DNA from: Spirogloea muscicola
Taxonomy: Eukaryota; Streptophyta; Zygnematophyceae; Spirogloeales; Spirogloeaceae
DNA: 19,766 nt
Assembly (NCBI GenBank): GCA_009602725.1
Contig: WELB01000167.1
Coordinates: 287,320 to 307,085, forward strand
Reading direction: 5' to 3'
Below the pieces are notes generated by a model. The model was given only the letters and a program-made list of their open reading frames with translations, was not told where the DNA came from and searched no databases. This document shows positions 6,981 to 17,624 of the stretch, in pieces. The translations under genes and the position numbers were made by a program. Position 1 is the first letter of the stretch. The number at the start of each line of letters is the position of its first letter.

Positions 6981-8909
6981 TCAAACTGGCATAGCAACTC
7001 TGGGGTCAGCAAAACCTCTTGGTCACGGTGGATGTGGTAATTTGTCACAGATGGGCAGCTCGGGAGAATGCTGGGCAAGCTGAGGGACTTGCAAGGACCC
7101 GCCAAGCGACCACTTGCGCCTCTTTTTTGTCGCTGACACCCAACACGGAATATGCAGACGCCATTAATCAAGAGGCCACCAGGACAAAGTTTCTCGGCAT
7201 TATTGCCTTCTCCTTGCAGCTCCTATTACACATCTATAAGATTCCCTGTCAGTTTAGATTGGCTATCTAGGACCCATCCGGCAAAACCTTGCCCTGAGGA
7301 CAAGGGCAAAGTTGCAGCGACGAACATTTGTGCTGGACAAGACGTGGGGCGACAGACGTGGGAGTTTGTGAGCATGGATCCATTCATTGGCCTAGGAGAG
7401 CCAAAGTCATGTGCTCCACAGCAAAGCGTAAGCTTCCCTCCTGTACTATACACTGACGAGTTACCTTTTGTTGGTGATACACTCTACAGAGACAAGCATG
7501 TTTCTGATGAGAGGCCGGACCTTTGAGGGGCTTTTGGTTAGAAAAACACAAGTTCCACACTGACGAGCATTGAGAAGCAGCCTACACGTACTCCAGCTCA
7601 GCATGATGCCTTTTGCCCATGTTAGCCGCTTGTCAATAGTGGAACAAGAAGGAAGGTGTCACCAATTGTCAATCCCCATGGAAGTCACCTTCAGGGCCGT
7701 TACTATGAATATCCGATCAGTAGTTTGTGTAGCATCAAAGCTAGAGAACAACAGAACAGTAATGCTAAATGGTAAATGAAGTCTGCAATGTCTGAGGGAC
7801 TCTTATTGCCTCGCAGCCATTAAGTGCCTGCTTAACTTGGATGAGAACGAGCTTCATCTCCACGAGGCTCTTCCTCAGGAGCACGGACAGAAAGAAGCCA
7901 AGGCCACCAAGAATGGACAGTGGCGTGTACGCCGACACAATCCATCCTAGAAGGGGCAAACCTGCTCGGACAAGTAGGAAGTGATTAAGCAGGGAAGCTG
8001 CACATCCCTTGATGTCTTCAAAGCTCCTCATGACCTATGTTTGGCTTCGACCAGTTTCACAAGATCCACAACACCTGCACGCTATCACTACCTGAGGTAT
8101 CTATCTTTGACTGCTGCATTGTATCTCCTGACTGTGCCCATGACGATGCAAGACAAGTCTACCGGTTTTGATATGTATGTAACATGTACATGCTCTTATT
8201 GGGGTGCATAGCTGGGCCTCTTAGAATTGTAAGTTAGGGTCAGATATTCAGGAAGGTGACATGGCGCTTTTGTGGAAAGTCCAGAAGTGGTGGGAGGAGG
8301 TGGGAAAAATCTACGAGTGCCATGTGTTAGAACCTAGGGTAGAGCTGTAAAAGTTGATTAACCACATCATGTCAACATGCCATTGATAACATAAGCTCAA
8401 TGTCGACCTAATTTGTCACCATACCTGGCAGGTAGCGCTACTTGCTGAAGGCTGTCATTCACCTCCCCACACTTGTGAGAACAAGATCAAGGTGACAAGG
8501 TATGTCGATTGAGGTGCTCGAGACCCTCAGGAGAAGTTGCTGTCGGAGACAAATTGCTGCATATCAGATTCTACCGAAACGACCGGAAATCTGATCAGTT
8601 ACTATCCTGTATGTCAGCATCTGCCCCTCTCAACAAGGATGCAACTCGAAGGTTGACAAACAACGAGATGTCATGAAGAACAGTGAGCTTGGTCATATTG
8701 TCCCTAAGTGCACCACCAGATCCTTGTCCGACTTATCTCTTGAGAAGCTTACCTCGCCATTGAGGCAGGCAAAGTTGATGACGTAAGAAGCTTCACCTCA
8801 CCCTGTAGTAAATTGTAGTTGTTCATCCATCACCACAAGACCGACGCCTCTGAGCATTCATGCCCACTGTAGAGCAGATGCTTCTTTGCGAGGCACAAGC
8901 GCGCTTCCG
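6980..8909. other. Unique sequence downstream of PIP5K, no confident gene
   Basis: AT-richer than the flanks and free of the repeat tails that fill both islands. It is the 3' side of the kinase gene, so part is probably 3' UTR. No recognisable protein domain, tRNA or rRNA is seen. Several short minus-strand frames with plausible splice sites exist (8826-7765) and are listed separately as a weak candidate. Three TGTAA pentamers on the plus strand at about 8179, 8228 and 8346 match the green-algal polyadenylation signal, but on the strand opposite the kinase. Confidence 0.5.
7765..8031 (-). CDS. Hypothetical hydrophobic ORF, possible exon
   Basis: An 88-codon frame with two hydrophobic stretches that could be membrane segments (around LLVRAGLPLLGWIVSAY and LSILGGLGFFLSVLL), followed by a mixed charged/helical part (RKSLVEMKLVLIQVKQAL). 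No family is recognised. It may be the last exon of a small minus-strand gene starting near 8826, the 3' UTR of the kinase, or chance. The ATG at 8031 is only the longest option. Low confidence because the length is not far above chance. Confidence 0.22.
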   Translation of the reverse strand: MRSFEDIKGCAASLLNHFLLVRAGLPLLGWIVSAYTPLSILGGLGFFLSVLLRKSLVEMKLVLIQVKQALNGCEAIRVPQTLQTSFTI

Positions 8910-11900
8910 TCAAGGGGCATCTTCTTGGGCTCTTTGTCGCAAAGGTGCTGATGGATCTGGGAAGGTGATGGCAATGAAATCCTTGAAGCGCCTCGCATAC
9001 AGGCCAGGCTCCACAGCTGATATTGACTTGGCATCGTACTGCATGGACTTGACAGTATGCTCAACCTTCTTAGGAATGTTGTACTCCTGCATCATTTGCT
9101 CAAACCATGAAGAAGCTGAGTGGAGTTGTACCTCGTCGTGTCCATCTCTTACACAGAGCAGGTGGAGCGACACTGGTCACGGTCCACGGGCAATCAGGGG
9201 ATATGTGAGTTGTTCCGGGACAGTCTTACCAGATCTGGTCAGCTCCAGTGACTTCATGGTGCCCCACAATCTTTGAGCATGGTCTCAGCATGGAGGACAG
9301 TTGGTACAATGAAGTGGAGATTTGAGGCGTTTTCAAGGGCCATGACAGCGTACCTGCAGGATGTCAATGATGCCAAAGTAGAGCACAACTTCGTAGGCCT
9401 CTGCAAGCTTGGCATCAGAGAACGGGAGACCACTCCGGCTGTCCAAGCGCATCGCCGTAGCTCCCAGATGCTGGCCCAGCTGCATCACTCGCCCCTGGGC
9501 AGAGCCGGAGTGCTGCAAGGTCCTCTTGCTGGGGCTTGACTGTGCCGGCTGCACAACCTTGTTGTGGATGCCCAACACCTTGAAAACAGGAGGAGTTGAC
9601 GGGCAGGCTAATGAGTCCTCCAAGGGTCATGAAGGAGTCCTCCATACAAGAAAGAGCAACCTGGCTTAGGCACAGGCTTTGACTCTGTTCACTTGGCACA
9701 CATTGCCAAAGTCGAGGGTTTCAGTTCTACCTGCGAACTTGTGCTTTGTCCAGGAACAGGCACTCCCGCCAGAGCTGCTATTGCTGGTTTTGAGGCACTC
9801 AATGTGGCCTGCACGGAAGCTGAGGTTGACAAAGTTTCTGCTCGCTTGCAAGGACACGACTATGGTTGTGTTAAAAGCAAAACGGTTTACCATACTGCTT
9901 TTGCTGACTAACTAACAAGACACTAAGACAACTGCCAACAGCAGATTCTGCAAAAGAACAAAAGTAGCACATGCATATCTCTTTGACAGAGGAAACTAAA
10001 GCAAACCACGGAAACACATAATGTGCTCCAAGCAGACCACCTCACAAGGTAGTCAGACAGCCAAGTGTCGAGGCGATGCCTATGCGATTCACATCATGGC
10101 ACGTCCAGTGCGTACCGTCCATACTCCCATTGCTGAGAGTGAGAGGCCCCTGCGTGGAGCTGGTGGCAGGCTTCTGGTTGTCGGCCAACTGAGGTGGTGG
10201 AGCCTCCGCAGCAGCTAGAAGAGGTGCTGGCGTGTTTGTAGCCTTGAAGTGTACCCCAAGCAGCAGGCTGTAGTCCATGATGCACTGCTGCTCTAGGAAC
10301 TTGCAGTCCCGCTCTATCTGCCTGCACACTCGGTGACATCCCCTTCCCCATCAGCCACGACTGCTTATCACGATTCACCGAGCCGCAATAGCTAAAAAAG
10401 CTTGTCTCCGGCCTGGGCATCACATTGACAATACCCACCTAAGAAGTGGCTCACGCCAGCTTCCATGGAGGTGGAATTCAAGGTCAAGGTCCAAGTCTTT
10501 CAGTGTCGTTGTCTCATCAATTTCGATCTTGTTTGTTGAACGTCCTTGCGAAGAGCCCTTCAGATCAAAGCGTCGGTGCACCCGAAGGTCCGACACAAAA
10601 AGGTTGACCATCACAACAAAGCGCACCTAACAAGCATGGGAACAATTGCCTCAGACTAATTTCAGTTGTTAGAAAGGTCCACACTTCTCCTGCATTGACA
10701 AGGACAATCACACTGTGCTCGCCATCCTACTTGCAGAGCAACTACAAGTGAAGTCAAAATGAAGGCCGACACCTTGCGGCCTCCTCGAGGTTTGACTTGA
10801 TGAAGCCCACAGAACTTAGTTAGAAGCGTGTCTTTGTATTGACGAACATGCTGACAGTAGGCATCCAGCATGGCCAGAAGCACCTACAAGCACCGCGTCA
10901 ACGGCATGGATGGTGCTGTCACAAAGAATGTGCAGTGTGCATATCTTATACAGTAGTACCAGATCATCTCGAGTATATACATGGTGAGGTTGCCAGTGTA
11001 CCTGCACAATGTACAAAGAATAGAGGCAAACTGGCGAGAGGGAGCTCCTACCTTGACCTCTGCCCTCCGCATTGTTTTTATTATGAAGCGGTCATCCTGT
11101 GAAAGGTAAAATATAGAACCGGACTTTCCAGGTGAGGACAGCTCTCTGAGTGCATCCCCTCCGCAGATTGAGAGCATGTAATCTGAGGCATCGATCTGGA
11201 AAGCTTCCCTCAGTTGCCTGTGAAGACAAGCGAGAGAACGGTGAGGAACACAGATCTGAGCAAGAACTTAGAGGCACTGAAGGCCTTCAAGGACCCCTCT
11301 ATGAGATAGTCAGGTGCCGCACTAGGAGTCGCTTAAGGTTCCTGAAGATGAAGAGCAGACTATCTTCTACCTGCCACAACAAAAAGCATCACATCAGTCA
11401 TCAGACTTACAACCGTGAAGAATCTGAGGTGCTCCACTGCAGCGGCAGCACGCGCGCAGCCTGCGTGCGGCTCACCTGAACACCGATGGAGCGTAGTCCT
11501 TCCAGACAAAATCAGGAGAAGTGTGCGGCGGGGTCTTTGCACAACCTCTCCGTGGAAATCGCACCGTCACATCTGCAAGCGTCTTGAAATACTTGGGTCC
11601 CAAGGTGGGCTTTGCTATTGAAATACGCCCGACTGTGTACCTGCATGTCGCCAAGTCTGACCTTCAGAAGAAGGCCAAAGGCAGTCATTTCTTTCACTAC
11701 TGACAGCTGCCGCCTGTGTGCATTCTCAACAGACTGCTCAGCCACGGACCTATGACATGTCAGGCAGGTCAAGCTGGCGAAGGATCGCTGATGTAAGACT
11801 GGGGTATGCAAAAGTCAAGCCTGGCACCAAGCAGTCAGTCAGAAAGGCCAATCCGCCCCTACGAAAAAGCAGATGGTGCCACTTCAGAAGGGCTGACCGG

Positions 11901-12096
11901 ATGCCAAGCTGGAGGTTGAGCATGAGGTCGTAGCTGCGATGACCCTTGTATATGGTCTCGCCTGGCCGCTTCAGGTCTCGATTGCTGCGGCGCAGGCCAC
12001 GTCTCTTTGACGACGCCTTGCCACTGTCTTTGACACCCTCACTGACAAGTACACCTTGGACGTATTCCCTCTGCACAATCGCTCTTGGAGATGGCA
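8910..12096 (-). other. PIP5K catalytic domain block (eight exons)
   Basis: Kinase-core exons on the minus strand. Seen: [13 protein letters not shown]; a basic stretch [33 protein letters not shown] joined to RYTVGRIS by CG+[20 protein letters not shown] joined to RQLREAF by AG+[32 protein letters not shown] joined to [20 protein letters not shown] joined to [29 protein letters not shown] joined to [13 protein letters not shown] by AG+[28 protein letters not shown] joined to [28 protein letters not shown]. The specificity-loop Glu in KKVEH points to PI4P rather than PI5P as substrate. The 10116-to-9487 junction is the least certain; a phase-consistent choice uses GAG as acceptor, which is atypical. 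Confidence 0.93.
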
Positions 12097-15000
12097 CTGC
12101 AGCAGATGTTGCAAAAGTACCGGCAAAAAGAGGACCGACAAATAGTGGCCCCACAAATTTCTCCGCATAGACATCTGCACAAGGGTCAGGCTGATAGTCG
12201 TGAGAGCACAGTAGCTTGGGAGGTCAGCAGGAGAGGTGCATGACTAGTTGGCTGGGTGATTTCAACAGACAGCCAATGAAGCAAGGCACAGCTGATGCCG
12301 CCTGGCAGCTCAAACGACAACCGTACACCATGATCTCAGACCCGAAGCTTAAATCCTGAAGCCCTCTACGTACTCTACTACTCTCGCACCTGTGTGCGGA
12401 TCAGATAGAGTAGTCTTGCACGGAAAATTGCCATCTCGTGACCATTCACACAATGGTAGCCAGAGAAGAGCTTATCGCAAAGCATCACCTGGGGCGTTGC
12501 TGGATGTCTGCGATGCGTGCCGTTTTAGAGGGCCGACTGCTGATTGCAAAGTGCCACCAGCGAAGGTCTGTGAGCGCACCACTGCTGCCATTGGCTCACT
12601 TGCGGACCTCTTTGCAGCTTGCCTTTCCTCAAGTGAGTCACTCTCGGGCACACTTATGTGCAACCGATCACCAAGTGTAAGTGTATCTGAGAGATCAGAG
12701 CGCGCCTGCTGACTGGCATGCACGCCAGCCCCGAATGGTGGAGAAGAGGCTTCATACTGCGAGCCACTTGAGAAGGGCATCTCTGCTGGTGACCACGGTC
12801 GGCTGGCAGATGCCTCCTGCAATGGTGCAATCCTACCTCCAGTTTCCTGCGGCCTTGCCGAGCTAGCGAAGGGTGCTCCTGCTGGCTCGGAAGAAGTAGT
12901 ACCATTGCCTGCATGCATGACTGATTGCTGAATGAGCTGACTCCTGTTCCCTACGACAGAGCTTGACGAGGATCCTTCCTTGATCTTGCTCCCTTGAGCT
13001 CCAGTCCTGGCCGGCAAGGAAATGTCAACCATTTCTGCCCTTGTGCCGGTCGCCCTTCTCTCACTGGCTGCCTCGCCTCCTAGATGAATGTCATCTGGGC
13101 CCGTCAACCTGGTCTTGTCACTGTTTACCAGGTGCTGCCCGTTATGGTGGAGCAGGTGCACTGCCTTTCCGTAGGCATCGTGAGATGGCTCACCCTCATC
13201 TATCCCACTGCTGGCAGAAGCCTGTTCGTCAGCACTCACAGTCGCTGGGTGCGTCAGTGCTTGAGTCTCACTGCCGCTGCGGACTGATGGGACTGACGCG
13301 GGGCTCCTTGGAGGCTTCTTTGCAACCTCGGAGTGGATGCCAGGAACATAGAGGCGCTCTCGTGAGAGCCCGTCCGGAAAGGCGAGAGCCATGTACTGCC
13401 CAATCCTTGACGGGCCAGTGCTGTGACCAGCGCTGGATGGGGAAGCCGAGTCTATCCGTCGCAAGATGCCATCGGACCAGGACTCACTGCAAAGACCACG
13501 CAGTTGCCAGCACAAGTACGGCAGAGTGCAGTATGTCAGAACTTCGGTGGACTCATGTAAAGCCCCCTCCTGCGCTTGCAGTGGCAGAAGCTTTGGGCTC
13601 ATAGTTGACTTGCAAAACACCCCAAAGTAGGCAGCACTTCTAAAATCGACAGGCGGTCTCAGTAAGTTGCTCATGTCCAAGATGATGTTCCAACGGTTAT
13701 TGTCAAGGGGGAGCTGTAAGGTAGCTGAGGACCTGTGAGGAGATCCAGGCAAGTATTGCATGTCCCTGTCACTGAAGCCTCGTGAAGACGGTGACTTGCC
13801 ATTCATTTTCCTGCCAAGCGGAGGCTCGTAAGGAGTGGCCTCCTTCCAGGAACTGGCAGCATTGTTGAGGTGCATTGCAGGAACACTGACTGCATCTGCA
13901 AAGCGCCTGCAGTTACCCAGTCGTGTTTGAGAGGCTATCCCAGGACTGAAATGGCAATACAGGCAGGCGCTTCAGCATTATACATACGTCCACCCGCTGG
14001 GAAGCAACTTGCGCGTAAAGCGTCAAGCCTGAGCAGAAGCAAGCCTTCAGGTTGGGGCGGTGTGTGTGCAGAGGCGTAGAAAGTCAAACAGGCAGGGGCA
14101 AAAGAACCACGTACACGGCAAATTCTGACTTGGATATCATGCCATTTCTCTCCCGTCGTTTGGCTTGCGATGGGACGACAGTGGAGAACGAGAGACCCAT
14201 GGTGGAAGGGGATCGCTTGCTCCCAGACGGGTAGTAGATGCCCTTGCCGTCCTTGAGACCTTGGCTCCAGCTGCCCTCATATGCAGCTCCATCCGCCCAC
14301 GTGAAGATGCCCTGCCCATGCTTCGAGCCATTCTCCCAGTCCCCTTCAAAGCTGCAGGCAGCACGTGGAGGTGCACTTGATTGGGATCCTCGGAAGCTGG
14401 TCGCCGCAGTGGCTTGAAGTCCAGGCTGTCTCAGCACCTTTCAGCCCCCATGCCAAAAGGTGCTGCAAGCGCATTGCTGCAAGCGCAACCCTTATACGGC
14501 CGACAGTAGCTTCTGGAAGACAAGCCCTTGCACAAAGTCCCAGCCACGGCCGGCCTCACAGCGACCTGCTACAAAGCAGGCCACAGGCTAGAAAAGGAGT
14601 ACGCGGCAAGGTTGTGGTGAGCTGCATGATATGGCGAGCCCACCTGTCATTGTTCACCCAGGTGAATGTGCCCCGCCCGCACATGACACCTCCCCGCCAT
14701 TCGCCTTTGTACTCGTCCCCAGCCTCCCAGACATACCGGCCGATGCCTTCGGGAAGGCCTCGGTACCAAAACCCCTCATATAGGTCACCATTTGGGTACC
14801 TGAAGGCAGCATGCTCGAGCGCAGCGTCAGCCATCAAGCACGGAGCGCACCTGATTCTGACTGGGCACCTTTTAAACCCTAAGAGTGCACAGTGGTGCCA
14901 TCGCTGCTGCATACTGGATGCAATGAAGAGCTCGATACCCTCTGACCAGCTGCAACACACTGATGATAGTAGCAGGACGGAAGTCACCGCTTCTTGCCCA

Positions 15001-16313
15001 GGCCGTGCTTGAGGCAGGCTGCCCAATTGCCCGTGTAAAATGTTCCGTCGGTGCCCCAATAAGTGCCCACGCCCTGCAAGAAGTAAGGGAAGGCTCAATG
15101 ACGGGCACCCCGAGAGGAAGCCCTCTGGATGCCGAGCAGCCGGATTGCCTGCACTGCTTGGTGCATGGCCAAAGCCCTGGCAGCCTTCCTTGGGACACCG
15201 CTGGAAGCTCAAGCGAACCTCCCCATTCTGGTATTCTGATACAGGTGTCTTTGATGCTGTACAGCATGGGGCCTGCCTCCATTGGTTGCTTGTTGATCAT
15301 GATGGACTAAGTAGCTGCTGCCGGCCCAGGCAGACGTCGCTTGCACATCGCAGACCAGTTGCCTTGTCAGGCGACGGCATGAGCCCGTTGCACACCTGCA
15401 TGTGGCCCTCTTCCCACTCCCCCTTGTAGCAAGCCTGGGACGGCCACGTGAAATCTCCCTGCCCGTGCTTGACGCCCTTGACCCATTCGCCATCGTAGCT
15501 GGCACCACCCGCCACCCAGCGCAGCCGTGTCAGCACGCCAGGCCGATGCATGCCAACATTGCGCGGCTCAACCGTGACCTTTCTCTGTGAGGGCGCGGCA
15601 GCTCCAGACGGGGATGGATCTCCAAGCTGCCTTGGAGATCAGTCAGAAGGGGTCCTTCCAGGCAGGAGGACGGCTTGTGCTCCGCATTGCCGCAAAATGC
15701 TGCTGGTCAGTGGAGTCCCCAGTGCGAGCAGCCCGTGCTTCGCTTGTCCCAGATTGCCACAGACATGCCTCGAAGGTCTGGCGAGGCGGCAGGGTAGCTG
15801 TGTACCTGCAGCCGTCCGCCCAGGTGTACTTGCCAGACCCATGCGGCAAACCGCCTGCAGCGCCCAGGAGAAACCGCACCACCCACAGCGCTGCCGCCGT
15901 GAGATTGCTCGAATGACAATACGGCGGACGACGCCCGGCGCGGGAGGCCCACTTGTCCGAGCTCTCAAGTCAACGAGGGGGAAGTGCCGGGAAGGCGCCA
16001 GCCAGGAGCGGGCAGGTTTGGGCACATGAGCGTGCCCTGTCTGCAGTGGGGGGATCGGAGGGGGCGGCACGGCGACCACCCGAGCCGCGCCGGTGCGCGA
16101 GCACGCCCCGGCGGAGGTGGGCGGGGCCGGCAGGGGGCAGGAGCGTGCGCACCGGCCCAGGCGCCGGAGTAGAGGTCGCCGCCGGGGAAGCGCCTGGTTG
16201 CGTCGGGGTGGAGCGGCAGCGGCGAGGCGGAGGCGGAGGCGGAGCGGGTGAGGGCGTCGGAGGAGGGGCNGGGGGGGGACGGGTGGATCCCCGGGCGCCT
16301 GTGCCGCGCACAT
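8910..16313 (-). CDS. PIP5K: MORN-repeat phosphatidylinositol-4-phosphate 5-kinase, multi-exon
   Basis: Makes PI(4,5)P2 from PI4P at membranes; MORN-fused forms are plant-type. Exons with matching splice phase, minus strand: ?16313-16153, 15854-15806, 15498-15396, 15073-14988, 14799-14644, 14351-~14117, linker up to 12489, 12096-11898, 11640-11476, 11217-11052, 10883-10773, 10626-10439, 10321-~10116, ~9487-9354 and 9086-8910 (TGA 8912-8910). Family landmarks: eight MORN repeats; [32 protein letters not shown] glycine-rich loop with IIKT lysine; [26 protein letters not shown]; the IID motif in YFGIIDILQ; and a specificity loop KKVEH whose Glu is the type I (PI4P) residue. The start is unresolved: ATG at 16313 needs a 1-base frame change, possibly hidden by the N at 16270. 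An ATG at 16558 is in frame but lies inside a repeat. Exon ends marked ~ and linker introns are unsure. The kinase looks intact and functional. Confidence 0.93.
9663..9911 (+). CDS. Antisense ORF inside a PIP5K intron (possible exon or gene relic)
   Basis: Plus-strand open frame lying wholly in the intron between kinase exons 10321-~10116 and ~9487-9354. The sequence looks protein-like: [33 protein letters not shown] and [10 protein letters not shown] give four cysteines with amphipathic spacing, ending FAD and TAA. There is no in-frame ATG at its head; a CTTAG acceptor at about 9665-9669 is possible. The family is not recognised. It could be the last exon of a nested gene, a pseudogene relic, or chance. 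Confidence 0.25.
   Translation, partial: GLGTGFDSVHLAHIAKVEGFSSTCELVLCPGTGTPARAAIAGFEALNVACTEAEVDKVSARLQGHDYGCVKSKTVYHTAFAD
12489..13890 (-). other. PIP5K serine-rich linker region between MORN block and kinase
   Basis: A frame stays open over more than 460 codons (13875 to 12472) and runs into a donor at 12489|12488 (CCAG|GTGATG). That donor joins in phase to the exon at 12096, giving ..[19 protein letters not shown]. The text is rich in Ser, Ala, Gly and Pro, e.g. [14 protein letters not shown] and [16 protein letters not shown], as expected for the low-complexity linker between MORN repeats and kinase core in plant PIP5Ks. A likely acceptor (CTTTGCAG before [12 protein letters not shown], about 13487) and the odd hydrophobic stretch upstream suggest at least one intron inside the open frame, so the 13.5-13.89 kb part may be partly intronic. 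Confidence 0.6.
14222..16200 (-). other. PIP5K N-terminal block: eight MORN repeats over six exons
   Basis: Spliced in phase, the exons give eight consecutive MORN units beginning [101 protein letters not shown] and [14 protein letters not shown]. Known for the family: MORN repeats help membrane/phospholipid association and regulate the kinase. Phase checks: 16153|15854 joins G+GC (Gly); 15806|15498 joins AG+C (Ser); 15396|15073 is phase 0; 14988|14799 joins CG+G (Arg); 14644|14351 joins AG+C (Ser). The donors and acceptors are all GT/AG. Repeat 4 is the least regular: its W-A-A-C-L stretch lacks the usual acidic residues. Confidence 0.92.
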
Positions 16314-16440
16314 GGCCCCCGCGAGACGGCGCCTGGGCCGCCCCGCGGAAGCCCGACCGAGGCCGGACGCGAAGCAGCCGTCGCCCCGCGGGCAGGCCCA
16401 GTAGGGCCGTCGTCGCCGGGCGGACCATGCTTGGAAGCCG
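15960..16440. other. Very GC-rich, CpG-rich block around the PIP5K 5' end
   Basis: Composition is far more G/C-biased than the rest of the gene and contains the first coding exon, the start of intron 1 and probably the 5' UTR on the minus strand. It contains the window's only ambiguous base (16270), next to an eight-G run. It is compatible with a CpG-island-like promoter region, but no TATA box or other defined element is seen. Confidence 0.5.
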
Positions 16441-16454
16441 GTGATGCACGGCCA

Positions 16455-16560
16455 CTCTGCACGCAAGTGGCTCTCCCGATGGGAGGAACGCGCGTCGTCC
16501 ACATCGACTGGTGGCTGGCAGAGGCCAGCCCAAAGGAATGGACTTCACTACAAAACACAC
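16455..16560 (-). repeat. Retrotransposon tail, inverted, near the PIP5K start
   Basis: Minus strand carries GGGCTGGCC...GCCAGCCACC-type arms (about 16508-16530) and the post-hairpin TGGGAGAGCCACTT-like sequence (16465-16485), interrupted by about 25 bp of other sequence. It is the left edge of the right-hand repeat island. Confidence 0.65.
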
Positions 16561-16584
16561 GACGATGCAGAGGGAAGCTCAGTA

Positions 16585-16900
16585 CCCGCGGCTGACTTTG
16601 CCAGCTCCTCTTCTCTATTGGCGAGCACGTTCTTCAATGGACAAGGTCTGAAGGAGCCGGATGGCGCAGAAAGCAAGGTAGTGAGTGCTAAGACGGCAGC
16701 AATGGAGGCAAGGGCCAGCCCGAAAGTTCGGACAAGGTCTGAGAGGGCCGAATGGCACCAAAAGAAAGTGCTCGCCCATAGAGAGAAAAGCAGGATAGTA
16801 GTCTCTAAGACGTCAGCAAGTGGGCGCTCACTAACCTCTAGTCAGCATGTGCAAGTCTGAACAACTAGAGGGCGGACAAGCGTCGCCCTGAACAGCCAGC
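16585..16900. repeat. Cluster of degenerate tails in both orientations
   Basis: A plus-strand tail at about 16588-16640 (GCTGAC TTT GCCAGC, then CTATTGGCGAGCAC) and minus-strand tail pieces at about 16691-16760 and 16770-16800. No ORF end and no other structure are seen. Confidence 0.55.
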
Positions 16901-16904
16901 CCCA

Positions 16905-17100
16905 AAGACTACCCGGAGACTAGTTTCTCCAACCTGCGGCTGCTCCACAGGGGATGTTGAGCTCCCAGTTTCCACTTAGGTCGCTGCGTGCTTCAGCGCT
17001 CTTCTGGCCCCTCCAAAATCTGTGCGATCGTTTCCCTGGGCTGGCCGATCACAGCCATCGCCCTCTACTGGAAGAGTTTTTCGCCCAAGTAAATGAGGTC
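16905..17100 (+). pseudogene. Retrotransposon 3' end (type B) with degenerate tail
   Basis: TSFSNLRLLHRGC-like text at 16920-16960 (the final Tyr codon mutated and the stop kept as TGA), then a UTR and a tail with GGCTG...CAGCC near 17040-17056. Confidence 0.62.
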
Positions 17101-17164
17101 CGATGGGGCAAAAACGTGATGAAAGACGGGATTAAGCACGGACCATCCAGGATATTCACCTACT

Positions 17165-17310
17165 ATTTCCACTAGTAGCCGCAAGTCAGATAGACTAGCC
17201 GTCGGTTTGCAACCCCATTGACGAAAGCCAGAGGCTGCAGCTAGAGCACAGCCAGCGACTCAGTTGCAAGGAGTGGGCCATGGACCGCTGGAGGGATATG
17301 GACAGGCGAC
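17165..17310 (-). pseudogene. Retrotransposon C-terminal fragment, inverted, frameshifted
   Basis: Minus strand matches the segment LSISLQRSMAHSLQL...AASGFRQ... but with frameshifts and stops. Similarity ends near 17310. Confidence 0.62.
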
Positions 17311-17620
17311 TCAGAGAAAAGCACTAAAGCCCACAGCGACTGAAATTGCCACTCGGTGCTCAATATTGAAACGCGCTAGCAACCCACCAGCACAAAAGCT
17401 GCGCGGCCACACAGGCCACGGATTATGCCTGCAGGCCCACCTATATAGAGGTGGCTGTCGGCTCGGCTGACACTTACTGTTATGATTACGGATACAGTGT
17501 CTTGACTCTTACCGTCAAGTTTTGCCCGCTACAATATCAAAGAAGATCAAGCCAACACACCTCAGACAGAAGCCAGAGCAAAGATATAAGCTCTTCCAAA
17601 GGGGGTGAGGGCTGTGAAAA
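17311..17620. other. Gap between repeat copies, no gene seen
   Basis: No open frame with coding character and no retrotransposon text. It holds two small inverted repeats: CCACCT/AGGTGG (17437-17442 and 17449-17454) around ATATAG, and GACACT/AGTGTC near 17468-17502. Neither is assigned a function. Confidence 0.4.
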
Positions 17621-17624
17621 GAGA

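Noticed and set aside
7152-7526. 124-codon plus-strand ORF downstream of the right-most repeat of the left island
   Set aside because: No recognisable domain, irregular composition and no splice or homology support; length alone is not convincing.
12472-13875. Stand-alone 467-codon minus-strand gene
   Set aside because: Its end coincides with a donor that joins in phase to the kinase exon at 12096, and it lies between the MORN and kinase blocks of the same gene, so it is the PIP5K linker.
15639-16502. 287-codon minus-strand ORF rich in Arg/Pro
   Set aside because: Open because of extreme GC content; it is out of frame with the MORN exons for most of its length. Only its ATG at 16313 is kept as a possible kinase start.
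17437-17454. TATA-box promoter within a small palindrome
   Set aside because: CCACCT-ATATAG-AGGTGG is a tidy inverted repeat, but no gene starts on either side; it is probably chance or a repeat relic.
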